Source of the DNA: Streptomyces sp. 7-21
GTDB taxonomy: Bacteria > Actinomycetota > Actinomycetes > Streptomycetales > Streptomycetaceae
Length of the DNA stretch: 64,000 nucleotides
Direction: 5' to 3'
NCBI RefSeq assembly: GCF_016741785.1
Contig: NZ_JAERRL010000002.1
Location: forward strand, 124,001-188,000
Below are positions 16,422 through 24,657 of the stretch, one piece after another. Position 1 is the first letter of the stretch; each line of letters opens with the position of its first letter. Position numbers and translations under genes: made by a program. The notes under the pieces were generated by a model. That model was given only the letters and a program-made list of their open reading frames with translations. It was not told the origin of the DNA and searched no databases.

Positions 16422-18121
16422 TCACGCTGGCACAGGCTTCCGGCTCGCAGGAGCGGCTGATCACCGTCATCCTGTTCGGCCTGCTCATCGCCACCACCAT
16501 CGGCATCACCGTGTGGGCGAGCCGCCGCACCAAGTCGGCCACCGACTTCCACTCCGCCGGCCGGGGCTTCAGCGGCATCCAGAACGGCTTCGCCATCGGC
16601 GGCGACTACATGTCGGCCGCCTCCTTCCTCGGCATCGCCGGCATGATCGCCCTCTTCGGCTACGACGGCTTCCTGTACTCGATCGGCTTCCTCGTCGCCT
16701 GGCTGGTGGCGCTGCTGCTCGTCGCCGAGCTGCTGCGGAACTCCGGCCGGTTCACGATGGCCGACGTCGTGTCGTACCGGATGCGGCAGCGGTCCGTCCG
16801 CACCGCCGCGTCGGTGTCCACGCTGACCGTCTCGATCTTCTACCTGCTGGCCCAGATGGTCGGCGCGGGCGCGCTGGTCGCGCTGCTGCTGGGCATCGAG
16901 GAGGGCGAGACGTACCTCGGGATGAGCGCCGACACCACGAAGATCGTCGGCATCGTCGTCGTCGGCATCCTGATGGTCATCTACGTGTCGTTCGGCGGCA
17001 TGACCGGCACCACCTGGGTGCAGATCGTCAAGGCCGTCATGCTCATGGGCGGCGCTCTGCTGGTGACCCTGCTGGTGCTGGCGATCTACGACTTCAACCT
17101 CGGGTCGCTGATGAACGACGCCGCGGCGGCCAGCGGCGCCGGCGACGCGTTCCTCGAACCAGGGCAGCGGTACGGCGTCGAGGTCGCGGGCGACGCCTGG
17201 CAGACCATGGTCAACAAGCTGGACCTGATCAGCCTCGGCCTCGCCCTGGTGCTGGGCACGGCCGGACTGCCGCACATCCTGATCCGCTTCTACACCGTTC
17301 CGGACTCCCGGACCGCGCGGAAGTCGGTCAACTGGGCCATCGGCATCATCGGCTGCTTCTACCTGCTGACCCTGGTGCTCGGCTTCGGCGCCGCCGCGCT
17401 GGTGGGAGCGGAGGCCATCGCGGGCCAGAACAGCGCGGGCAACACCGCGGCGCCCATGCTCGCCCAGGAGGTCGGCGACCACTTCGGCGGCGAGTTCTGG
17501 GGCGCGGTGATGCTGGCGTTCATCGCGGCCGTCGCCTTCGCGACCATCCTGTCCACGGTCGCCGGGCTGACGATCGCCTCCTCGTCCTCGCTGGCGCACG
17601 ACTTCTACAACGCCGTGCTCCGCAAGGGGCAGGCCTCGGAGAAGGAGGAGGTGCGGGTCGCCCGGTTCGCCGCCATCGGCGTGGGGGCGGTCGCCATCGT
17701 CCTCGCCGTCTTCTCGCAGAACCTCAACGTCGCCTTCCTGGTCGCCCTGGCCTTCGCCATCGCGGCCTCGGCCAACCTGCCGGTGATCCTGCTCAGCCTG
17801 TTCTGGCGGCGGTTCAACACCACCGGTGCGCTGGCCGGCATCTACGGCGGCCTGATCAGCTCCGTCGGCCTGGTGTTCTTCTCGCCCGTCGTCTCCGGCA
17901 AGGGCGTCGACGCCGAGGGGAACAGCCTGTCCCTCTTCCCCGCGAGCGTGGACTTCCACTGGTTCCCGCTGGAGAACCCGGGCCTGGTGTCCATCCCGCT
18001 GGGCCTGCTCTGCGCCATCGTCGGCACCCTGCTGTCGAAGGAGTCCGACGACGAGCGTTTCGCCCGTCTCCAGGTGCGCGCCCTGACCGGCGCGGGAGCC
18101 GAGCGCGCGTCCTCCCACTGA
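16418..18121 (+). CDS. Sodium/solute symporter, ActP-like cation acetate symporter
   Basis: A 567-residue integral membrane protein of the SSS family with about 13 hydrophobic segments. Marks of the acetate branch include ATDFHSAGRGFSGIQNGFA near the start, GGDYMSAASFLGIAG at about 64-78 and GTAGLPHILIRFYTVP at about 284-299. It should import a small carboxylate (acetate, perhaps pyruvate or propionate) with Na+ or H+. GTG start overlaps the DUF485 stop (GTGA). A perfect hairpin 66 nt downstream ends the two-gene unit. Substrate is inferred from family only. Confidence 0.88.
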   Translation: MITLAQASGSQERLITVILFGLLIATTIGITVWASRRTKSATDFHSAGRGFSGIQNGFAIGGDYMSAASFLGIAGMIALFGYDGFLYSIGFLVAWLVALLLVAELLRNSGRFTMADVVSYRMRQRSVRTAASVSTLTVSIFYLLAQMVGAGALVALLLGIEEGETYLGMSADTTKIVGIVVVGILMVIYVSFGGMTGTTWVQIVKAVMLMGGALLVTLLVLAIYDFNLGSLMNDAAAASGAGDAFLEPGQRYGVEVAGDAWQTMVNKLDLISLGLALVLGTAGLPHILIRFYTVPDSRTARKSVNWAIGIIGCFYLLTLVLGFGAAALVGAEAIAGQNSAGNTAAPMLAQEVGDHFGGEFWGAVMLAFIAAVAFATILSTVAGLTIASSSSLAHDFYNAVLRKGQASEKEEVRVARFAAIGVGAVAIVLAVFSQNLNVAFLVALAFAIAASANLPVILLSLFWRRFNTTGALAGIYGGLISSVGLVFFSPVVSGKGVDAEGNSLSLFPASVDFHWFPLENPGLVSIPLGLLCAIVGTLLSKESDDERFARLQVRALTGAGAERASSH

Positions 18122-18186
18122 CCTCCGCGCGCCTCACCGCGCTGCAACGCACCACGAGACCGCCGGGCCTCCCACCCGGCACCCTC

Positions 18187-18219
18187 CCCGGGGCCCGAGT
18201 GCCCTCCTCGGGCCCCGGG
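18187..18219 (+). terminator. Terminator after first symporter
   Basis: A perfect 13-bp stem (18187-18199 with 18207-18219) closes the loop TGCCCTC. A second GC-rich hairpin (GCGTCCCC with GGGGACGC) follows directly, making a double terminator. Confidence 0.85.
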
Positions 18220-18290
18220 CGTCCCCCTCCGGTCCGCCGCCGGGGACGCCCCGCCGCCGCGCCTCCCGGCAGCAGAATTCGGGTAATCGG

Positions 18291-18320
18291 GTGACCTGGC
18301 CACGAGGTTGCCGTCACACT
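18291..18320 (+). promoter_or_regulatory. Promoter of the DUF5954 gene, probably leaderless
   Basis: GTGACC (18291-18296), 18 nt, CACACT (18315-18320). The -10 box ends 6 nt before the ATG at 18327, so transcription would begin at or next to the start codon. No ribosome binding site is visible before that ATG. Confidence 0.5.
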
Positions 18321-18326
18321 GGGCAC

Positions 18327-19355
18327 ATGAGGGATCACCCGTGGAACACGCCGCGTCACCTGACCATCAGGGTCACCCGGCGCGACGACCCCGTCTCCGC
18401 CGTCACCGAGCAGGACGCCTGCCGCGCCGCCGTGCGGTACCCGAGCATCGTCATCCGCGGCCCCGTCTTCGGCTACGCCGAGCAGCGCCCCGAGGACGCC
18501 CCCGCCTGGCGCCTGCTCAGCGACGTCGCCGACGGCTATCCCCAGCACTCCCGCGACGGCCTCATCTCCCATCTGTGGACCAAGGCCCAGACCGAGACGC
18601 GCCCCGGCGACCGGCTGCGCGCCCACCTGATGGCCGCCATCGCCCGCCTCCAGCGCGAGCCGCCCGCCAACGAACTCACCGCGGGCACCACCCGCTATCG
18701 CGTCGTCCGCGCCGACGAGTTCGCCCGCATCGGCCCCGACGGCATCGAAGGACCCCGCCCCACCGACCCCGACGACCCCCGCCGTGACATCGGCGCTCCC
18801 GGCCGCCGCCCCAGCTGCCGCACCACCGGCTTCCTCATCGACCACGCCCGGGCCACCGGCATCGCCGAGTCCATCCAGCGCATGGAGCTGCTCGCCCTGC
18901 GCTACCGCTCGCCCCGCATCCCCCGCGCCGCCCGCGAGGACTCACGCCGCGCCGTGCGCACCCACCCCGGCGTCGTCCTGCTGCCCGCCGCCTTCACCTT
19001 CGCCGAACGCAAGGGCACCTCCTGGGAGCCGATGGCCGGCCTGCTGCCCACCCCCCAGGACGCCCGCGCCGTGCTCTTCAGCTACCTCACGGAGTTCCTC
19101 CCGGCCCTCGAACGCGACGTCCCGCACGAGCACGCCCGGCGCTACGCCGCCGCCGCCGAGGCGTACCGCTCCGGCCCCCCGCGCGACGAACTGCGCGTGC
19201 TCGGCCGCCGCTTCCGCGTCATCCGCGTCGAACGCATGATGCGCATCGGCCCCGACGGGCCCGAGCCGCCCCGCCCCAGCGACCTGGACCCCTACGGCCC
19301 CACCCGGCTCGACCCCTACCCGGGCGCCCCGCCCGCACCGCCCGCCGGCGGCTGA
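18327..19355 (+). CDS. DUF5954 family protein, internally duplicated
   Basis: A 342-residue soluble protein of unknown function matching what I remember as the actinobacterial DUF5954 family (opening RHLTIRVTRRDDPVSAV). The two halves are related: both contain a YPS/HPG-VV-PVFGYAEQ / AAFTFAER type strand near the start and end with RYRVVRADEFARIGPDG (about residues 115-131) or RFRVIRVERMMRIGPDG (about 302-318), each followed by a PRPxD proline stretch. I start at ATG 18327 rather than GTG 18291 because the latter lies in the promoter. It stands alone between two transporter units; no role can be read from context. Confidence 0.75.
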   Translation: MRDHPWNTPRHLTIRVTRRDDPVSAVTEQDACRAAVRYPSIVIRGPVFGYAEQRPEDAPAWRLLSDVADGYPQHSRDGLISHLWTKAQTETRPGDRLRAHLMAAIARLQREPPANELTAGTTRYRVVRADEFARIGPDGIEGPRPTDPDDPRRDIGAPGRRPSCRTTGFLIDHARATGIAESIQRMELLALRYRSPRIPRAAREDSRRAVRTHPGVVLLPAAFTFAERKGTSWEPMAGLLPTPQDARAVLFSYLTEFLPALERDVPHEHARRYAAAAEAYRSGPPRDELRVLGRRFRVIRVERMMRIGPDGPEPPRPSDLDPYGPTRLDPYPGAPPAPPAGG

Positions 19356-19430
19356 GCGGGCGCCGCCGCGCGCCCCGTCCGGATCGACCAGACCGCGTCC
19401 TAGCCCTACAAGCCGGGCACCCGCCTGGAC

Positions 19431-19436
19431 TACCGT
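19431..19436 (+). promoter_or_regulatory. -10 box of the kinase operon, leaderless layout
   Basis: TACCGT fits TAnnnT and ends 7 nt before the ATG at 19444. There is no ribosome binding site and no good -35 box. An alternative GTG start at 19435 lies inside this box, which argues for the ATG. Confidence 0.4.
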
Positions 19437-19443
19437 GCGGGCC

Positions 19444-20580
19444 ATGCTGGACCGGATGCGAGCACGCAGAGCCGAGTCGCGCCCCGGGGCGGACCACACC
19501 GTGCGCGTGCTGCGCGCGGTCGCCGGCCTCGGCGACGACCTGCGCGAGGGCCTGTCCGGGCGCGGCGGCACCCAGGCCGCCAAGCGGCTGCGCCGGCTGC
19601 TTCAGGCCCGCACCGTCGTCCTGGCCGATCTCGACGGACCCGTCGCCACGGCGGGCCCCGCGCCCCAGGGCGACGAGGCCGACGCGCTCGCCGCGCTGCT
19701 GGCCCAGACCTACGAGCAGGCCGCCCTGGCCCGGCGCCCGCCCTGGTGCGCCGTGCCCCTGCTCGTCGCGGACGACCTGACCGGCGCGATCGCCGTCCGC
19801 TACGGCGACGGCCCGGCCGGCAGCGCCCGCGACGGCGACCCGGCCCGCGAAGCCGAACTCGACGCCCTCGCGCCCCTCGTCGCCCGCGCCCTCGACCACG
19901 CCGCGCTGCGCCGCGCCCGCAGCCGCATCGCCCAGGCCGAGCTGCGCACCCTGCGGGCCCAGATCTCCCCGCACTTCCTCCACAACGCGCTCGCCGTCAT
20001 CGGGGCGCGTATCCGCACCGACCCCGACCGCGCCCGCACCCTGCTCAACGACTTCGCCGACTACCTGCGCTACAACTTCTCCACCAAGGGCGACTACGCC
20101 ACCGTCGCCGACGAACTCCAGGCCATCCAGACCTACCTGGAGCTCCAGCGCGCCCGCTTCGACGACCGCATGGACCTCACCGTCCGGATGGCCCCCGAGA
20201 TCCTGCCGGTCGCCATCCCGTTCCTCGTCATCCAGCCGCTCGTGGAGAACGCCGTCCGCCACGGCCTGGAGCCCAAGCCTGGCCCCGGCTCCATCAGCGT
20301 CTCCGGCTACGGCGAGGGGCCGTTGTGCGTGATCGAGATCGAGGACGACGGCGTCGGCATGGACCCCGCCTACGCCCAGGCCCTGCTCGCCGGGACCGGC
20401 CCGCCCAAGGACGCCGCCGGCGACGTCGGCCGCCGCCGGGTGGGCCTGGCCAACGTCGACGAACGCCTGCGCACCGTGTACGGGCCCGAGTACGGGCTCG
20501 TCATCGAGACCGCGCCCGGCAGCGGCACCAAGGTCGTCGTCCGGGTGCCCCGGTTCCAGCGAGGGGTGCTGGCCACATGA
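19444..20580 (+). CDS. LytS-type sensor histidine kinase
   Basis: A 378-residue kinase without membrane segments. Residues about 45-150 look like a GAF-type sensory region. A coiled helix leads to the His_kinase (PF06580) motif QISPHFLHNAL with phosphoacceptor His177, and residues about 260-370 form the ATPase domain with the N-box PLVENAVRHGLEPK, DDGVGM and GLANVDERLRTVYG. This is the LytS/BtsS/YehU class that pairs with LytTR regulators. Here the membrane-spanning 5TM sensor of LytS is missing, so it likely senses a cytosolic signal. The stop overlaps the next start (ATGA), so kinase and regulator are coupled. Confidence 0.9.
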   Translation: MLDRMRARRAESRPGADHTVRVLRAVAGLGDDLREGLSGRGGTQAAKRLRRLLQARTVVLADLDGPVATAGPAPQGDEADALAALLAQTYEQAALARRPPWCAVPLLVADDLTGAIAVRYGDGPAGSARDGDPAREAELDALAPLVARALDHAALRRARSRIAQAELRTLRAQISPHFLHNALAVIGARIRTDPDRARTLLNDFADYLRYNFSTKGDYATVADELQAIQTYLELQRARFDDRMDLTVRMAPEILPVAIPFLVIQPLVENAVRHGLEPKPGPGSISVSGYGEGPLCVIEIEDDGVGMDPAYAQALLAGTGPPKDAAGDVGRRRVGLANVDERLRTVYGPEYGLVIETAPGSGTKVVVRVPRFQRGVLAT

Positions 20581-21389
20581 CCGGAATCACGGGAATGACC
20601 GGGACGGCCGCGCCGGCGCGGTCCGCCCGGCTGCGCGCCCTCGTCGTCGAGGACGAGGCGTCCACGCGGCAGGAACTGGCGTCCCTGCTCGCCGCGATGC
20701 CGGAGATCGCCACCGTCCGCGAGGCGGACAGCGGCGAGTCGGCCGTGCGGCTGCTGGGCACCGAGACGTTCGACGCCGCGTTCCTCGACATCTCCATGCC
20801 GGGACTGGACGGCATGGAACTCGCCCGCCTGCTGGCCGTGCTGTCCTCGCCGCCCGCCATCGTCTTCGTCACCGCCTCCGAGTCCCACGCCGTCGAGGCG
20901 TTCGGTATCGGGGCCGCGGACTACCTCCTCAAGCCGCTGCGGCCCGAGCGCCTGGCCGAGGCCGTCTCCCGCGTCCTGGCGCTGCGCCGCCCCGGGCGCG
21001 GCCCGGCCGCCCCGGCCGCGCCGGCGCAGCAGCCCGCCGACGAACTGGCCGTCGTGCAGATCGAGACCGGGCGCCACACCCTGTTCATCCACCGCGACGA
21101 CATCCAGTTCGCCGAGGCGCACGGCGACTACGTGCGCCTGCACACCGCCGAGGGCAGCCACCTCATCCGGCTGTCCCTGTCCTACCTGGAGGAGGTCTGG
21201 GCGTCCGCCGGGTTCGTGCGCGCCCACCGCGGCTACCTGGTGTCCGTCAACTGGGTCCGCGACCTGCACGTCACCAGCTCCTCCGGGCTGCTCGCCCGCA
21301 CCCCCGCCGGGGACGTTCCGGTCAGCCGCCGCCACGCCAGGGAGCTGAAGGAACGGCTGCTCGCCGCCGTCCGGGACGAGCAGCGGTGA
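20577..21389 (+). CDS. LytTR response regulator
   Basis: A 270-residue regulator with a receiver domain (about 20-135; acidic pocket VVEDE, phosphoacceptor Asp71 in FLDISMPG, Lys119 in LLKPLRP), an Ala/Pro-rich linker, and a C-terminal LytTR DNA-binding domain (about 160-265; FAEAHGDYVRLHT, RAHRGYLVSVNWV). LytTR proteins usually bind direct-repeat sites upstream of a transporter; the target here is most simply its own operon with the symporter two genes downstream, as with BtsSR-btsT in E. coli. Overlaps neighbours on both sides by 4 nt. Confidence 0.92.
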   Translation: MTGITGMTGTAAPARSARLRALVVEDEASTRQELASLLAAMPEIATVREADSGESAVRLLGTETFDAAFLDISMPGLDGMELARLLAVLSSPPAIVFVTASESHAVEAFGIGAADYLLKPLRPERLAEAVSRVLALRRPGRGPAAPAAPAQQPADELAVVQIETGRHTLFIHRDDIQFAEAHGDYVRLHTAEGSHLIRLSLSYLEEVWASAGFVRAHRGYLVSVNWVRDLHVTSSSGLLARTPAGDVPVSRRHARELKERLLAAVRDEQR

Positions 21390-21775
21390 GCCAGCAGCGG
21401 CGGGTGCGGATCACCAGCCCGCAGACCCGGATCGCGCTCTCCCGGCGCCACCGGCCGGCCCAGCACCTGGTGCCGCTGCCCGCACCCGGCACCGAGGACG
21501 AGGCGCTCGACGCCCGGGCCCGGGCGGTCTTCGCGCGGCAGCGGCGGCTGGCCGTGCGCACCATGGCCGCGCTGGGCACGCTGCTGTTCGGCCTGTCCGG
21601 CCTGCTCGGCGCCTTCCCCGGGCTCGGCGATGTCGCCGTCGCGGGCATCCCCGCCTCCTGGCTGCTGCTGATGACCGCGTCCTATCCGCTGCTGCTGCTC
21701 ATCGCGGCGCTGCACGTCCGCGCCGCGGAGCGCATCGAGGACGACAGCCGCCGCGGCGGCGGACAGGGCACATGA
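21386..21775 (+). CDS. Two-helix membrane protein, DUF485-like symporter partner
   Basis: A 129-residue protein with a basic N-terminal half, two strongly hydrophobic segments (about 60-79 and 88-109), and a short charged tail. The layout and its place directly before an SSS symporter copy those of the DUF485 gene at 16023, although sequence similarity by eye is weak. GTG start overlaps the regulator stop (GTGA), and its own stop overlaps the symporter start (ATGA). I infer a small subunit of the downstream transporter. Confidence 0.75.
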   Translation: MSQQRRVRITSPQTRIALSRRHRPAQHLVPLPAPGTEDEALDARARAVFARQRRLAVRTMAALGTLLFGLSGLLGAFPGLGDVAVAGIPASWLLLMTASYPLLLLIAALHVRAAERIEDDSRRGGGQGT

Positions 21776-23223
21776 CCGGCCTGCTCGCCATCGGACTGCT
21801 GCTGGCCGCCAGCATGGCCATCGGCGTCTACGGGGTGCGCGCCGCGCGCACGACGCCCGACTTCCTGGTCGCCTCGCGCCGCATCGCCCCCGGCTGGAAC
21901 GCCATGGCCATCGCGGGGGAGTACGTCTCGGCGGCCTCCGTGCTGGGGCTGGCGGGCATGATGCTCAAGGACGGCGTGGGCAGCCTGTGGTACGCGGTCG
22001 GCTTCACCGCCGGGTACGTCGCGGTCGTCGCCCTCGTCGCCGGGCCGATGCGCCGCTCCGGCGCGTACACCGTGCCGGACTTCGCCGACTACCGGCTGGG
22101 CTCGCAGGCCATCAGGAAGCTGTGTGCGGTCATCGTCCTGGTCATCATGTGGATGTACCTGGTGCCGCAGTTCAAGGGCGCCGGGGTGGTGCTGCACCTG
22201 GTCAGCGGCACGCCCTACTGGGTGGGCGTGGTGCTCGCCGGGTTGGTGGTCTGCGTCTCGATCGCCGCCGGGGGCATGCGCTCGGCCACGTACGTGCAGG
22301 GCTTCCACTACCTGGTCAAGCTCGTCTTCATCGCGGTGCCCGCCGTCTTCCTGTTCGCGCACGCGGGCCCGGAGGCCCGGCAGCGGGCGCTGACCGTGGA
22401 GACCGGCGAGTGGAGCAGGCCGCTGCTCGACCTGGCCGGCGCCGGGGAGCCGCTGCTGTCCACGTGGTCCGTGCTGCTCGCCACGACGCTCGGGGCGGCC
22501 GGGCTGCCGCACGTCATCATGCGGTTCCACACCAGCGCCACGGCGCGGGTGGCCCGGCGGGTGGCGGTCGGCGTCATCGTGCTGCTGGGGCTGTTCTACC
22601 TCTTCCCCGCGGTGTACGGGCTGCTCGGCCGGGTCTTCACCCGCGATCTGGTCGGCAGCGGCGACACGGACACCGTCACGGTGGTGCTGCCGGGCGAGAT
22701 CATCGGCGGGGTCTTCGGAGAGGTGCTGACGGCCGTGGTCGCGGCGGGTGCCTTCGCCGCCTTCCTGTCCACGTCCTCCGGGCTGCTGATGGCGCTGGCC
22801 GGCGGGCTCTCGCACGACCTCTCGCGCGCCAGCCTGCCGCGGCTGCGGGCGGCGGTGGCGGCGGGGGCGCTGGTCGCCGTCGTGCTGTCGCTGCCGGCGG
22901 AGCGGGTGGACATCAACGTGCTCGTCGGCTGGGCGTTCGCGGTGGCCGCCTCGACGTTCTGCCCGCTGCTGGTGCTGGGCATCTGGTGGCGCGGCCTGAC
23001 GCTGGTGGGGGCCGCCGCCGGGCTGACGACGGGGGTGTGCGCGGCGTCGGGGGCGGCGCTGGCCTCGGTCGTGTGGGACCCGGGGCCCGGCTGGCTGGTG
23101 GTGCTGCTGGCCCAGCCGGCCGCCTGGACGGTGCCGCTGGCGTTCGCGGTGATGGCGGGGGTCTCGCTGCTGGGCACCCCGCCCGACTGGGCCGAGCGCG
23201 CCGTGCTCCGGCTGCACGTCTAA
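21772..23223 (+). CDS. Sodium/solute symporter (SSS family), second copy
   Basis: A 483-residue multi-span membrane protein with SSS signatures: TPDFLVASRRIAPGWNAMA near 24-42, AGEYVSAASVLGLAGMMLK at about 44-62 and TLGAAGLPHVIMRFHTS near 240-256. It is shorter and diverged from the first symporter, so the two probably differ in substrate or affinity. Being last in a four-gene operon with a LytS kinase and LytTR regulator suggests control by an external or internal carboxylate such as pyruvate; this is inference from BtsSR and LytST systems. Confidence 0.88.
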   Translation: MTGLLAIGLLLAASMAIGVYGVRAARTTPDFLVASRRIAPGWNAMAIAGEYVSAASVLGLAGMMLKDGVGSLWYAVGFTAGYVAVVALVAGPMRRSGAYTVPDFADYRLGSQAIRKLCAVIVLVIMWMYLVPQFKGAGVVLHLVSGTPYWVGVVLAGLVVCVSIAAGGMRSATYVQGFHYLVKLVFIAVPAVFLFAHAGPEARQRALTVETGEWSRPLLDLAGAGEPLLSTWSVLLATTLGAAGLPHVIMRFHTSATARVARRVAVGVIVLLGLFYLFPAVYGLLGRVFTRDLVGSGDTDTVTVVLPGEIIGGVFGEVLTAVVAAGAFAAFLSTSSGLLMALAGGLSHDLSRASLPRLRAAVAAGALVAVVLSLPAERVDINVLVGWAFAVAASTFCPLLVLGIWWRGLTLVGAAAGLTTGVCAASGAALASVVWDPGPGWLVVLLAQPAAWTVPLAFAVMAGVSLLGTPPDWAERAVLRLHV

Positions 23224-23339
23224 CGTGGAGATGAGCGGGGAGGCGCAGGGCCGTGACCGGCGCCCGGCGGGTAGCCGGCGGGCGGTCCGCGGCGGCGGTC
23301 AGCAGGACGTCCGCGGTAAGCGGGGCGCTGTCCGGCCGA
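23224..23339 (+). other. Non-coding gap before the S10 promoter
   Basis: About 115 nt of GC-rich sequence after the second symporter. Imperfect GC inverted repeats around 23254-23286 may act as a terminator, but no clean stem is visible. No gene is supported. Confidence 0.4.
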
Positions 23340-23370
23340 TTGGCGGGCGTCGCGCCTCCTGTGGCACACT
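23340..23370 (+). promoter_or_regulatory. Candidate promoter of the S10 operon
   Basis: TTGGCG (23340-23345) and CACACT (23365-23370) are separated by 19 nt. The -10 box resembles that of rpoB (TACACT). Transcription would begin near 23377 and leave a leader of about 290 nt, which holds the shared structured element. Confidence 0.5.
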
Positions 23371-23572
23371 GACCAGGTTGCTCGGTTGAGAGCTGATGTC
23401 GCGCGCCTCCCGCCGGGAGGACTGGAAGCGAGTCCCACTGTATTCGTCGCGCCTGATCAGGCGCGGAAATACCGGGATCTTCCGGGAAGCGCTGGCGGAG
23501 CTTGATACCAGGCACCCGGTGGAAGTTCTCCCCCCACTCCTCCCCGAGGAAACACCCTGCGGTGAAATCCGG

Positions 23573-23606
23573 GGTCGGGCGCGACACGCCCGACCGCGTG
23601 GGTCGG
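23573..23606 (+). promoter_or_regulatory. S10 leader switch element shared with rpsL leader
   Basis: Positions 23582-23606 are identical to 11299-11323 upstream of rpsL, with blocks CACGC (23585-23589), CCGACC (23590-23595), GCGTG (23596-23600) and GGTCGG (23601-23606). Here there is also an upstream partner: GGTCGGGCG (23573-23581) can pair perfectly with CGCCCGACC (23587-23595) around a CGACA loop. CCGACC can therefore pair upstream or downstream, a layout typical of an attenuation or antitermination switch. It ends 64 nt before rpsJ. Confidence 0.6.
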
Positions 23607-23670
23607 AGAGGAAGGAGCCCGGACACCGGGTCCAGAGCGTTGACCACGAAGACAGGACTGCGAAGTAGCC

Positions 23671-23979
23671 ATGGCGGGACAGAAGATCCGCATCCGGCTC
23701 AAGGCCTACGACCACGAGGTCATCGACAACTCGGCGAAGAAGATCGTCGAGACGGTGACCCGCACGGGTGCGTCGGTCGCGGGCCCGGTGCCGCTGCCCA
23801 CGGAAAAGAACGTGTACTGCGTCATCAAGTCGCCGCACAAGTACAAGGACTCGCGCGAGCACTTCGAGATGCGTACGCACAAGCGTCTGATCGACATCCT
23901 CGACCCGACCCCCAAGACCGTTGACTCGCTGATGCGCCTGGACCTGCCCGCCGGCGTGGACATCGAGATCAAGCTCTGA
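23671..23979 (+). CDS. rpsJ: 30S ribosomal protein S10 / NusE
   Basis: S10 is part of the 30S head and, as NusE, joins NusB and NusG in transcription antitermination and coupling. The 102-residue protein ([16 protein letters not shown] to GVDIEIKL) has the exact family length. It is first in the S10 operon, and rplC follows after 14 nt. A dual role in antitermination is notable given the switch-like leader just upstream. Confidence 0.98.
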   Translation: MAGQKIRIRLKAYDHEVIDNSAKKIVETVTRTGASVAGPVPLPTEKNVYCVIKSPHKYKDSREHFEMRTHKRLIDILDPTPKTVDSLMRLDLPAGVDIEIKL

Positions 23980-23993
23980 GAGGTGCGGAGAAG

Positions 23994-24650
23994 ATGACTG
24001 ATCACACCACTCGGAAGGTCAAGGGCGTCCTCGGTCACAAGCTCGGCATGACCCAGGTCTGGGACAGCGAGAACCGCGTGGTCCCGGTGACCGTGGTCAA
24101 GGCCGGGCCCTGCGTCGTTACGCAGGTGCGCACCAAGGACCGCGACGGCTACGAAGCTGTCCAGATCGCCTACGGCGAGATCGACCCGCGCAAGGTGAAC
24201 AAGCCCATGAAGGGCCACTTCGCCAAGGCCAACGTCACGCCGCGGCGTCACCTCGTCGAGATCCGCACCGGCGACGCCAGTGAGTACACCGTCGGCCAGG
24301 AGCTCACGGCCGACGTGTTCGAGTCCGGCACCAAGGTCGACGTGACCGGCAAGAGCAAGGGCAAGGGCACCGCCGGTGTCATGAAGCGCCACGGCTTCGG
24401 CGGCCTCGGCGCCTCGCACGGTACCCAGCGCAAGCACCGCTCGCCCGGCTCCATCGGTGGCTGCGCCACCCCCGGCCGTGTGTTCAAGGGCCTGCGCATG
24501 GCCGGGCGCATGGGCAACGAGCGCGTGACCACCCAGAATCTGACCGTCCACGCCGTCGACGCGGAGAAGGGCCTGCTCCTCATCAAGGGCTCCGTCCCCG
24601 GTCCCAACGGCGGCCTCGTCCTGGTCCGCACCGCGGCCAAGGGGGCCTGA
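23994..24650 (+). CDS. rplC: 50S ribosomal protein L3
   Basis: L3 is an early assembly protein whose long loop reaches toward the peptidyl transferase centre. The 218-residue protein shows [14 protein letters not shown] at the start and the conserved central loop [18 protein letters not shown] around 130-150. Length and ends match actinobacterial L3. ATG follows GAGAGGTGCGGAGAAG. Confidence 0.98.
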   Translation: MTDHTTRKVKGVLGHKLGMTQVWDSENRVVPVTVVKAGPCVVTQVRTKDRDGYEAVQIAYGEIDPRKVNKPMKGHFAKANVTPRRHLVEIRTGDASEYTVGQELTADVFESGTKVDVTGKSKGKGTAGVMKRHGFGGLGASHGTQRKHRSPGSIGGCATPGRVFKGLRMAGRMGNERVTTQNLTVHAVDAEKGLLLIKGSVPGPNGGLVLVRTAAKGA

Positions 24651-24657
24651 GGTTCAC

